Origin: an uncultured Caryophanales bacterium
GTDB lineage: Bacteria; Bacillota_I; Bacilli_A; RF39; UBA660
Direction: 5' to 3'
Assembly: GCA_947065955.1 (NCBI GenBank)
Contig: CAMSXY010000024.1
Location: 1-11,229 of the forward strand
Length of the DNA stretch: 11,229 nt
Position numbers and translations under genes: made by a program
The notes under the pieces: model-generated
Told to the model about the DNA's origin: nothing
Databases searched by the model: none
Seen by the model: the letters and a program-made list of their open reading frames with translations, nothing else
Part shown: in pieces, positions 1-6,131 of the stretch
How the letters are laid out: every line of letters begins with the position of its first letter
Numbering within the stretch: position 1 is the first letter of the stretch

Positions 1-70
1 CAACTAGGGTTTAAATAGTTCTTTTTTAATGTCTACTTTTTATTGACAAGTTCAATAGATTTCTTCTCTT

Positions 71-643
71 TTATTTTAAAATTTTTTTCTTAACCTTTAG
101 AAGCATTAAAAATATAGTACGAGAAATTTCTTCTGTGTTATCCTTTTTCCCTTCCATAGAAAAATTAATTTTTCTAATCATGAAAAAAGATAAAAGACAA
201 TCTACACAAAATAGAATGGAACAACTTATTAAAAAGACATTTGGCAATTTAGAAAGAAATAAAACAAACGAAGTTTTAAGAAAATTTAAAACAACCGCCA
301 TAGCTCCAAATGCTAAAGAATATAAAATACAAATGCGACCATTTAAATTATAGCGAAGATGAGAATAATCCCACCAACGGGCATGAAAAAGTTTTTCGAG
401 TAAAAAACTGATAAAATATTCAATTAGAGAACAGAGTAAAGTACTTATGAAAAAAGTGTAAACAACATTTCCTGGAAAAAGGTCACATAAACTTGTAATG
501 GCAACCCCACAGATGCCATAAATTGGACACCATGGTCCAATTAAAAAACCTCGATTTATGAGCTTTTTAGTACAGATGAAAGTAAAAAGCATTTCATGTA
601 TCCATCCTAAAAAGGAATAAAGAAGAAACAAATAAAATATCAT
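71..643 (-). CDS. CmpB-family (putative ABC-transporter type IV, PF06541) membrane protein
   Basis: This is an integral membrane protein of about 190 residues, of the family named putative ABC-transporter type IV or CmpB, whose biochemical role is not settled. The family pattern is clear: an N-terminal hydrophobic segment with YSFLGWIHE (residues 9-17), then NRGFLIGPWCPIYG (30-43), then RWWDYS and NLNGRICI further on, with about five hydrophobic segments in all and a short lysine-rich tail. No ATPase partner is adjacent, so a transport role is not supported here. ATGs lie at 649 and 643. The AAGGAG is only 2 bases from the first but 8 from the second, so 643 is preferred. A TAGACA/TAAAAT promoter lies just upstream. 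The gene is transcribed away from the patatin gene. The family call is firm; the function is unknown. Confidence 0.85.
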   Translation of the reverse strand: MIFYLFLLYSFLGWIHEMLFTFICTKKLINRGFLIGPWCPIYGICGVAITSLCDLFPGNVVYTFFISTLLCSLIEYFISFLLEKLFHARWWDYSHLRYNLNGRICILYSLAFGAMAVVLNFLKTSFVLFLSKLPNVFLISCSILFCVDCLLSFFMIRKINFSMEGKKDNTEEISRTIFLMLLKVKKKILK

Positions 644-669
644 AAGCATTACTCCTTAAAACATATAAT

Positions 670-698
670 ATTTTACCTTATTTTTATTATTTTGTCTA
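670..698 (-). promoter_or_regulatory. sigma-A type promoter of the CmpB-like gene
   Basis: Read on the minus strand, TAGACA (698-693) is followed by a 17-base spacer and TAAAAT (675-670). Transcription would start near 663, leaving about 20 bases of leader that carry the AAGGAG site. Confidence 0.6.
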
Positions 699-725
699 GA
701 GATTTAATAAATTTTAAAATTGTAG

Positions 726-731
726 TATAAT
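726..731 (+). promoter_or_regulatory. -10 box of the patatin-trpS unit
   Basis: A perfect TATAAT lies 17 bases before the preferred ATG at 749. The best -35 at 17-base spacing is only TTTAAT (703-708), so the upstream half is weak. The expected start near 738 coincides with the Shine-Dalgarno AGGTG (738-742), giving a leader of about 11 bases. Confidence 0.5.
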
Positions 732-748
732 AACTATAGGTGAAAGAC

Positions 749-1945
749 ATGAAAAGAGCAATCGTTTTATCTGGTGGCGGAGCAAAGGGTGCTTATCAAA
801 TTGGTGTATGGAAGGCACTTAAAAAATTACACATAAAATATAATATTGTAACGGGAACTTCTATAGGAGCTTTAAATGGGATGTTAATGGTTCAAAGGGA
901 TTATTGGAAAGCTTATTCCTTATGGAATAGTATTAGTTTTGATGATATTTATGGAAAAGAGGAACATTTTACAACAGAAAATGCCTATAAAAATTATTTA
1001 AAAAATCTAGTCAATGGTGGGATTCAAATTAATAGAATTGAACAGTTAGTTCGAAAAGTTTTTCATGAAAAAAAATTTTACACATCAAAAATTGATTATG
1101 GTATTATGACTTATAATTTATCCAATTTAAAACGAAAGGAAGTTTTAAAGAAAAGTTTTCATGATGAAAAAATTATAAATTATATTATTGCCTCTGCAAC
1201 CTGTTACCCTTTTTTTAAAAAGAAAAAAATTGAAGAAAAAGAATATATTGATGGAGGATATTATGATAATCTTCCCATTAATTTGGCAATCGAATTAGGT
1301 GCTGAAGAAATTATTGCTGTTGATTTAAAGGCTATAGGTTTAAAGCAAAAACCAAAAAAAGATATTAATATTATAACCATAGCACCACGTAATAAGATTA
1401 CATCTTTTTTACTTTTTGATTCCAAAACAGCCAAACCAACTATGCAATTTGGATATAATGATACCATGAAAACCTATGGGAAGTTAGATGGAAATAAATA
1501 TACTTTTAAAAAAGGTGATTTAAAAAAGAATGCAGAAAAATACCAAGAAGTCTTTTTAAAAAAAATTTCTTCTTTATTACAAAAGAAAAGTGTAGTTGAT
1601 AAATTTTTACAAATTAGCACATTCAAAAAATTATTAGAAAAAAAAGATGTTGAAAAAATATTAAATGATATTTTAGAAAATCTTGGGAAAATTTTTCAAT
1701 TAGAAGAATTCAGAATTTATAAAATAGGGCAGTATAACGAAAAACTTTTAAATGAACTGGAAAAAATAGAAGGTATAAAAGAAATCGATTTAAAAGAAAT
1801 GAAAAAAATTCTAGATAAAAAACAAATTATAAAAACAATTTATAATTTATTAAAACAAAAAAATAAAAATTGGATTTCTACAATTGGGATCTTTTTTCCA
1901 AAAGAACTTTTAGGAGCTATTTATCTATTGTCAATTGAAAAATAA
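749..1945 (+). CDS. patatin-like phospholipase family protein
   Basis: Predicted serine lipid acyl hydrolase (398 residues) with a Ser-Asp catalytic dyad. The oxyanion motif GGGAKGAYQ is at residues 9-17, the nucleophile elbow GTSIG at 36-40 (Ser38), and DGG with Asp168 follows within YIDGGYYDNLPI. Downstream, FGYNDTMKTYGKLDG is typical of Firmicute members. The last 150 or so residues are lysine-rich and helical, and I assign no domain to them. No signal peptide or membrane segment is seen, so a cytoplasmic enzyme acting on membrane lipid is likely; the substrate is unknown. A GTG at 740 is in frame, but it is part of the AGGTG ribosome site, so the ATG at 749 with 6-base spacing is used. 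There is no terminator in the 28 bases before trpS, so the two genes are probably cotranscribed. Confidence 0.9.
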   Translation: MKRAIVLSGGGAKGAYQIGVWKALKKLHIKYNIVTGTSIGALNGMLMVQRDYWKAYSLWNSISFDDIYGKEEHFTTENAYKNYLKNLVNGGIQINRIEQLVRKVFHEKKFYTSKIDYGIMTYNLSNLKRKEVLKKSFHDEKIINYIIASATCYPFFKKKKIEEKEYIDGGYYDNLPINLAIELGAEEIIAVDLKAIGLKQKPKKDINIITIAPRNKITSFLLFDSKTAKPTMQFGYNDTMKTYGKLDGNKYTFKKGDLKKNAEKYQEVFLKKISSLLQKKSVVDKFLQISTFKKLLEKKDVEKILNDILENLGKIFQLEEFRIYKIGQYNEKLLNELEKIEGIKEIDLKEMKKILDKKQIIKTIYNLLKQKNKNWISTIGIFFPKELLGAIYLLSIEK

Positions 1946-1973
1946 AAATTTATAATTAAAAAAGGAGGAATTT

Positions 1974-2990
1974 ATGGAAAAAATAATATTAACAGGTTTA
2001 CGACCAACTGGGAATTTGCATTTAGGACATTACTTTGGAGCTGTTCGCAATTGGGTAAAATTACAAGAAGAGTACCAAACCTATATTGAAATTGCGGATG
2101 TACAAGCCCTAACCGATAACTTTAACAATCCAGAAAAGGTAAGAAAAAATGTTAAAGAAGTTGCTTTAGATTTTCTTGCCCTAGGATTAGATCCTAAAAA
2201 GGTAACTATCTTTATTCAGTCAGCGATTCCTGAAATTGCGGAGCTAACCGTTTTTTATTCGAATTTAGTAACCATTGCTAGACTTTATAGAAATCCTACG
2301 ATTAAAACGGAAATTAAGCAAAAAAAGGAACTATTTGGAAATGATGGGGAAAGTCTAACGTATGGATTTTTAGGTTACCCAGTAAGTCAAGCTGCGGATA
2401 TTACTGTTTTTAATGGAAATTTAATACCAGTAGGAGAAGATCAACTTCCTCTTATAGAACAGTGTCGGGAAATTGTAAGGAAATTTAATCATATTTATGG
2501 CGATATTTTAAGAGAACCAGAGGCTCTTTTAGATAAAAATGCTCGTATTAAAGGGTTAGATGGAAATGAGAAGATGGGAAAAAGTCTAGGGAACGCTATT
2601 TTTCTTGTAGATGATCCAGAAACCGTTTCTAAAAAAATCATGTCAGCTAAGACCGATCCTCAAAAAATAAAAAAGGACGATAAAGCTGATCCAGAAGTCT
2701 GTATGGTATATTATTACCATAAATTAGTAAATGATAATAATATATCAACAGTATGTAAAGAATGCCAAAATGGAATGCGTGGTTGTGTCGCTTGCAAAAA
2801 GGAACTCATAGAACATATGGTAGAGTTTTTAAAACCCATTCAAGAAAAAAGAAAAGAATTAGAAGAACAGAAAATAGTAGATCAAATATTAAAAGAAGGA
2901 ACTCAAAAAGCGCAAGAAAAAGCAAAAGAAACCATGAAAAAAATTAAAGAGAGTATGAAAATTGATTATTTTGATGAGATATCGAAATAA
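1974..2990 (+). CDS. trpS: tryptophanyl-tRNA synthetase with predicted [4Fe-4S] cysteine motif
   Basis: Class I synthetase charging tRNA-Trp with tryptophan in the cytoplasm; 338 residues, normal length. The HIGH-type motif TGNLHLGH is at residues 12-19 and the KMSKS-type loop KMGKS at 200-204. The anticodon-binding part carries C243, C264, C271 and C274 in the pattern C-x20-C-x6-C-x2-C, plus C261. This is very close to the C-x22-C-x6-C-x2-C iron-sulfur motif described for Thermotoga maritima TrpRS, so a bound [4Fe-4S] cluster is inferred. The C-terminus is a charged helical tail. AAAGGAGG (1961-1968) with 5-base spacing is the strongest ribosome site in the window. Many Firmicute trpS genes have a T-box leader, but the 28-base gap here has no room for one. 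A terminator overlaps the stop codon. Confidence 0.97.
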   Translation: MEKIILTGLRPTGNLHLGHYFGAVRNWVKLQEEYQTYIEIADVQALTDNFNNPEKVRKNVKEVALDFLALGLDPKKVTIFIQSAIPEIAELTVFYSNLVTIARLYRNPTIKTEIKQKKELFGNDGESLTYGFLGYPVSQAADITVFNGNLIPVGEDQLPLIEQCREIVRKFNHIYGDILREPEALLDKNARIKGLDGNEKMGKSLGNAIFLVDDPETVSKKIMSAKTDPQKIKKDDKADPEVCMVYYYHKLVNDNNISTVCKECQNGMRGCVACKKELIEHMVEFLKPIQEKRKELEEQKIVDQILKEGTQKAQEKAKETMKKIKESMKIDYFDEISK

Positions 2991-3012
2991 TCTTTTTTTG
3001 GATTATTTTTTG
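2985..3012 (+). terminator. intrinsic terminator after trpS
   Basis: The stem AAATAATC (2985-2992) pairs with GATTATTT (3001-3008) around a T-rich 8-base loop and runs into a T tract. The TAA stop of trpS (2988-2990) lies within the left arm. The stem is all A-T except one pair, so termination may be incomplete. I see no convincing promoter before the DUF368 gene. Confidence 0.6.
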
Positions 3013-3044
3013 TCAAAATAACATAAATAATAACAGGTGATAAA

Positions 3045-3851
3045 ATGGAAGCAATAAATTTAATTTTAAAAGGTTTTTTAATAGGAATTGGCAAGATTAT
3101 TCCTGGAGTAAGTGGATCTATGCTTGCTATGTCCTTGGGGGTCTATGAAAAGGGAATTGAAATTTTAAGTAATTTAACCAAAGAAATAAGAAAAAATTTT
3201 AAATTTGTTTTTTTTCTAGGGACAGGGGTATTACTTGCTATTGTTTTCTTTTCCAATATTATTTCTAATTTACTGGAACATTACTTTTTCTTTACAATGT
3301 TATTATTTATTGGACTTATAGTCGGTACAATTCCTACAATTACTGATAAAATAAAAAATCAATCTATTAACAAGAAAGACATTTTTTGTTTTCTCCTTTC
3401 CGCTTTTTTTGTTCTTTTTTTAACATTCATGAAAAATAGTACACCTACTTTACAGATTCAAAAAAACGAATGGGGATCTATTTTAATCGGTTTTATAGAT
3501 GCTGCGACAATGATTATTCCAGGTATTAGTGGAACTGCTATTTTAATGATATTAGGTTGCTATAATGTATATTTAGATTTATGCACTTCTTTTTACGATA
3601 ATATATATTACTTATTTTTCTTTGCGATAGGTTTTTTAGTTGGTATTGTCCTCATTGCAAAAACAATCAAATTTTTATTAGAAAATCACGAAAAAAGTGC
3701 TTATTATAGCATTATTGGATTTTCCTTTTCGTCTGTAGCTATCCTATTTTTAAATACAATTTCAAAAAATCCAAAACCACTAGAATTTTTAATAGGTGTA
3801 TGTCTTTGTATAGTTGGATACAATCTATCGAAAAAATTAAACAGATCGTAA
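3045..3851 (+). CDS. DUF368 family polyprenyl-phosphate (undecaprenyl-phosphate) translocase
   Basis: Multi-pass membrane protein of 268 residues. DUF368 proteins (PopT) have been shown in other bacteria to return undecaprenyl phosphate, the lipid carrier for wall polymers, across the cytoplasmic membrane; that function is carried over here by family. Two internal repeats typical of the family are visible, IIPGVSG around residues 18-24 and IIPGISG around 157-163, about 139 residues apart, each followed by a glycine-rich hydrophobic helix. This fits an inverted-repeat transporter fold. About eight hydrophobic segments are present. The start ATG has AGGTG (3035-3039) at 5-base spacing. The gene stands between trpS and a surface SGNH gene and may rely on readthrough from trpS. 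No terminator follows before the next promoter. Confidence 0.88.
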   Translation: MEAINLILKGFLIGIGKIIPGVSGSMLAMSLGVYEKGIEILSNLTKEIRKNFKFVFFLGTGVLLAIVFFSNIISNLLEHYFFFTMLLFIGLIVGTIPTITDKIKNQSINKKDIFCFLLSAFFVLFLTFMKNSTPTLQIQKNEWGSILIGFIDAATMIIPGISGTAILMILGCYNVYLDLCTSFYDNIYYLFFFAIGFLVGIVLIAKTIKFLLENHEKSAYYSIIGFSFSSVAILFLNTISKNPKPLEFLIGVCLCIVGYNLSKKLNRS

Positions 3852-3857
3852 GATTTT

Positions 3858-3866
3858 TGGTATAAT
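3858..3866 (+). promoter_or_regulatory. extended -10 promoter of the SGNH gene
   Basis: TGGTATAAT is a full extended -10 element (TG-N-TATAAT). The -35 region is poor (TTAAAC, 3837-3842, spacer 18), as extended -10 promoters tolerate. The start would be near 3873, about 18 bases before the ATG at 3891. Confidence 0.6.
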
Positions 3867-3890
3867 AGAAAAAGAAGATAGGAGAGACGT

Positions 3891-5123
3891 ATGAAAAAGA
3901 AAAAAAACAAATACCGTTTAAAATATAAAAATATTGCTATAATGTTTTTGATAGTAGCTATCCTCATTTTTCTAATAAAAAAAGGATTTCAAAAACCATT
4001 TAAAGTTGAATTAAAAGAATCTTATATAAAAGTAGAGGATGAAATTACAAAAGACTTAGTAAAAAAAGCCACTTTTAAAAAAACAGATGTAACTGAAAAA
4101 GTAAAAATTAAAAACACAACTTGTGAACATAAAATTGGAAAATGTGAAATTATTTTTGTAGTAGAGGTTGACGGAAAAATCTATGAGTTTAAAAAGAAAG
4201 TGGAAAGTAAGGATACCACAAAACCAGAAATTACTTTAGTAGGAAATAAAGAAATTACAATTTTAAAGGGAACCTCTTATAAAGAATTAGGATACGAAGT
4301 AACAGATAACTATGATAAGGATTTAAAGGAAAAAGTAAAAGTAAAAGGAACCGTAGATACTAGCAAAGAGGGAGAATATATTCTCACCTACGAAGTAGAA
4401 GATAGTAGTAAAAACAAAACTATCGTTGAAAGAAAAGTCATTGTAAGTGCGAAATCGCCAATTGATTTAGACTTAAAAGATTTTACCCTAGAGGGATTGT
4501 TCAAGGGAACAATTCTTGAAAAAACAGAAGACAAAGGGGATTCTTATATTAATTCTATTATTTTTGCGGGAGATTCTATGCCTCTTTATTATGTTATGAA
4601 TAAAATGATTAGTGGAAAAAATTTATGGCATAGAGAATCTATTGATCCAGAAAAAGCTTTAACGAATACGATTTATATTAATCATATGGAATCTAATATG
4701 ACTTTTGTACAAGCTTTTGAAAAATACCAACCTGAAATAGTCATTATGACGTTAGGAACCAATAGTGCAGGATTTATGAAGGTGGAATATTTTATTGAAT
4801 GCTATACAGAACTTATTAAACAAATAAAAAAAGTAAGTCCAAATACTAAACTAATTATCCAATCAATACCTCCAGTAGATGGATCTTATGACAACAATAC
4901 AACAGGCATTAATAATAAAAAAATTAATACATTTAACTACTATATTGCTGAAATGTGCAGTAATTTAGGCGTAAAATTTTTGAATTCAGCTCCAGCTATG
5001 AAAGATGAAAATGGTGCTTGCAAGAAAGGATATTGTAGCTGGGAGGCAGGGGAACATGGAATTCATCCAACCAAAGAAGGGAATCAAGTTTTAATTGATT
5101 ATACAAAAACACATGCTTTTTAG
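3891..5123 (+). CDS. membrane-anchored Ig-like (DUF5011) and SGNH-hydrolase-like protein
   Basis: Predicted cell-surface protein of 410 residues. A lysine-rich N-terminus precedes one membrane segment (residues 15-29) with no lipobox, giving a type II anchor. Residues about 36-108 look like a beta-sandwich with a cysteine pair (TTCEHKIGKC). Residues about 109-187 match the DUF5011 Ig-like domain (DTTKPEITLVGN, then GTSYKELGYEVTDNYD, then GEYILTYEVEDSSKN). The C-terminal half is SGNH-like: block I AGDSM with Ser229, block III LGTNS with G289 and N291, and block V GIHPTKEG with His392. The acid usually found three residues before that histidine is His389 here. Such domains commonly remove or add acyl groups on wall sugars; the substrate is unknown. 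The ribosome site is AGGAG (3880-3884). Assignment to the fold is good, but catalytic activity is uncertain. Confidence 0.82.
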   Translation: MKKKKNKYRLKYKNIAIMFLIVAILIFLIKKGFQKPFKVELKESYIKVEDEITKDLVKKATFKKTDVTEKVKIKNTTCEHKIGKCEIIFVVEVDGKIYEFKKKVESKDTTKPEITLVGNKEITILKGTSYKELGYEVTDNYDKDLKEKVKVKGTVDTSKEGEYILTYEVEDSSKNKTIVERKVIVSAKSPIDLDLKDFTLEGLFKGTILEKTEDKGDSYINSIIFAGDSMPLYYVMNKMISGKNLWHRESIDPEKALTNTIYINHMESNMTFVQAFEKYQPEIVIMTLGTNSAGFMKVEYFIECYTELIKQIKKVSPNTKLIIQSIPPVDGSYDNNTTGINNKKINTFNYYIAEMCSNLGVKFLNSAPAMKDENGACKKGYCSWEAGEHGIHPTKEGNQVLIDYTKTHAF

Positions 5124-5143
5124 TCAAAGTTCTAAAAAAACCT

Positions 5144-5154
5144 CATAAACTATA
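5144..5154 (+). promoter_or_regulatory. possible mother-cell sigma -10 box before the CotO-like gene
   Basis: CATAAACTATA fits the sigma-K -10 consensus CATANNNTA exactly and is one base from sigma-E CATACA(A/C)T. I see no convincing -35. It lies 14 bases before the GAGGTG ribosome site, the same layout as at 6706. ACCTC (5140-5144) could also pair with GAGGT (5158-5162) and mask the ribosome site. Confidence 0.4.
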
Positions 5155-5168
5155 GTAGAGGTGATAGG

Positions 5169-5519
5169 ATGGAAAAAAAATTACCAAGTATTTTCGCAAA
5201 TCAAATTAATAAAGAATTTCAAAATAATGAAAGAGTATTTTATGGAAAAAAAGAAGAAAAGGAAGAAAGAACGGAAAGAAAAGAAGAGGTTAAAAGTTTA
5301 AATACTTATCCTATAAAAAGTATAGAACAAAAGATTAATCAAGTATTTAAATCAAACCATTATATTTATAAAATAGAAGTTGTAATGCAAATAAATGGGA
5401 AAAAACAAACCAAAAAAATTATTGGAAAAAATCGTGATTATTTAATTACAATGGATAAAGAGCTTATTCCCATAAAAGATATTGAAGATATTGAAATAAA
5501 CAACGAAAAAAAGGTCTAA
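5169..5519 (+). CDS. hypothetical protein, possible CotO-like spore coat protein
   Basis: Small charged protein of 116 residues. Residues about 10-42 are a low-complexity Lys/Glu segment. Residues 48-112 form a plausible beta-rich domain in which a short strand pattern ends in ELIPIKDIEDIEI. That ending, and a disordered charged first half, resemble the CotO family of outer coat proteins, but the similarity is from memory and weak. Context helps: the gene converges on a CotZ-like gene, and to my knowledge Bacillus subtilis cotO likewise faces the cotVWXYZ cluster. GAGGTG (5158-5163) is 5 bases before the ATG. A sigma-K-like -10 box precedes it. It has no signal peptide, membrane segment or cysteine. 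It could instead belong to another uncharacterised spore family; that it is a real gene is well supported by start, context and terminator. Confidence 0.7.
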   Translation: MEKKLPSIFANQINKEFQNNERVFYGKKEEKEERTERKEEVKSLNTYPIKSIEQKINQVFKSNHYIYKIEVVMQINGKKQTKKIIGKNRDYLITMDKELIPIKDIEDIEINNEKKV

Positions 5520-5531
5520 AAGACCTTTTTT
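5507..5531. terminator. bidirectional terminator shared by CotO-like and CotZ-like genes
   Basis: A near-perfect hairpin: six A then GGTCT (5507-5517), loop AAA (5518-5520), then AGACC and six T (5521-5531). The A and T tracts make it work on both strands. It contains the TAA of the plus-strand gene (5517-5519) and its end touches the TAA of the minus-strand gene (5530-5532). Confidence 0.85.
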
Positions 5532-5964
5532 AAATACATTCAACAACAGTATCAGGTAAGCAACGTAAAGCACAACAACAATTAAGATTCATAGTAAAGA
5601 AAGAATTTGTAGCGACGTATGGTATTGTAACTGCTTCTGCTGGATCTGGGTTTGAGGCAAGCACACGGAAAGTAGCACAATTGCCATCAATTTTCTCTAC
5701 ACGAAATACACAAGATGTTTCTGCGGCATCACAACTGCCATCACGTGTTGTTGGCATACTAAAAGGAACACCGTTTCCAGCACATGTATATAACATGATT
5801 GGTCTTGTATTACAGCTTAAAGTTGTGACATTGCAACCTAGAAAACCACGATCGCAAGTTTCAAGACAACTATCTGAACAATCTGCATTACTTTGTAGAA
5901 TATTAATAACTGTTAAGATTTCAGCAATACAGTTGTTTGAAGTTGCATTGTTATTATTACACAT
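5530..5964 (-). CDS. CotY/CotZ-family cysteine-rich spore coat protein
   Basis: Structural protein of 144 residues, predicted to crosslink in the outer coat or crust of the spore. It has 16 cysteines, including an N-terminal series with spacing C-x3-C-x3-C-x6-C-x6-C and a C-terminal CCC plus ALRCL. The core CNTRPIMLYTCAGNGVPF and an Asn-rich N-terminus (MCNNNNATSNNC) are typical of CotY/CotZ relatives. A GTG at 5973 is in frame but lies inside the ribosome site AAGGGGTGG; the ATG at 5964, 8 bases after AAGGGG, is preferred. G+C content is about 45 percent in the stretches I counted (5641-5760), against near 22 percent in a counted neighbour stretch. CotY and CotZ paralogues cannot be told apart here. 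No second copy is in the window. Confidence 0.9.
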   Translation of the reverse strand: MCNNNNATSNNCIAEILTVINILQSNADCSDSCLETCDRGFLGCNVTTLSCNTRPIMLYTCAGNGVPFSMPTTRDGSCDAAETSCVFRVEKIDGNCATFRVLASNPDPAEAVTIPYVATNSFFTMNLNCCCALRCLPDTVVECI

Positions 5965-5994
5965 ATAATCCACCCCTTCATTTGTTTTCTAGTA

Positions 5995-6023
5995 TAGCAT
6001 ATTCAACTAAAAATATAAGGTGT
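5995..6023 (-). promoter_or_regulatory. candidate sigma-K-type promoter of the CotZ-like gene
   Basis: On the minus strand ACACC (6023-6019) is followed after 15 bases by AATATGCTA (6003-5995), which matches CATANNNTA at five of six fixed positions. A sigma-A-like TATACT overlaps it, so the sigma factor is not certain. The start would fall about 20-25 bases before the ATG. Confidence 0.4.
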
Positions 6024-6074
6024 GAATGAAATACCTATAAATAGATAAAAAAATAAATAAATTTTAGGAAAGAG

Positions 6075-6103
6075 TTTACAAAATAAAAAGAATTCGATAT
6101 AAT
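6075..6103 (+). promoter_or_regulatory. sigma-A promoter of the DUF1292-like gene
   Basis: TTTACA (6075-6080), a 17-base spacer and a perfect TATAAT (6098-6103) make one of the best promoters in the window. The start is expected near 6110. An in-frame ATG at 6102 lies inside this -10 box and so upstream of the transcript. Confidence 0.8.
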
Positions 6104-6131
6104 GGCTACAAAGAATAAAGGGAGTGGAAAA

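Noticed and set aside
1..27. AACTA/TAGTT inverted repeat followed by CTTTTTT, possible terminator of a gene left of the window
   Set aside because: The visible stem is only 5 base pairs with a mismatch next to it, and nothing upstream can be seen.
135..353. Plus-strand open frame of 72 codons
   Set aside because: It lies wholly inside the CmpB-family gene on the other strand, has no ribosome site and encodes low-complexity Lys-rich sequence.
1261..1467. Minus-strand frame in patatin, and similar ones at 2762-2947 (plus) and 6359-6544 (minus)
   Set aside because: All are contained in well-supported genes in other frames and lack ribosome sites and recognisable domains.
3704..3967. Minus-strand open frame of 87 codons
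   Set aside because: It spans the end of the DUF368 gene, a promoter and the start of the SGNH gene, and reads as Phe-rich antisense of Lys codons.
5681..5968. Plus-strand open frame of 95 codons
   Set aside because: It is the antisense shadow of the Cys-rich CotZ-like gene, which has clear family features and a strong ribosome site.
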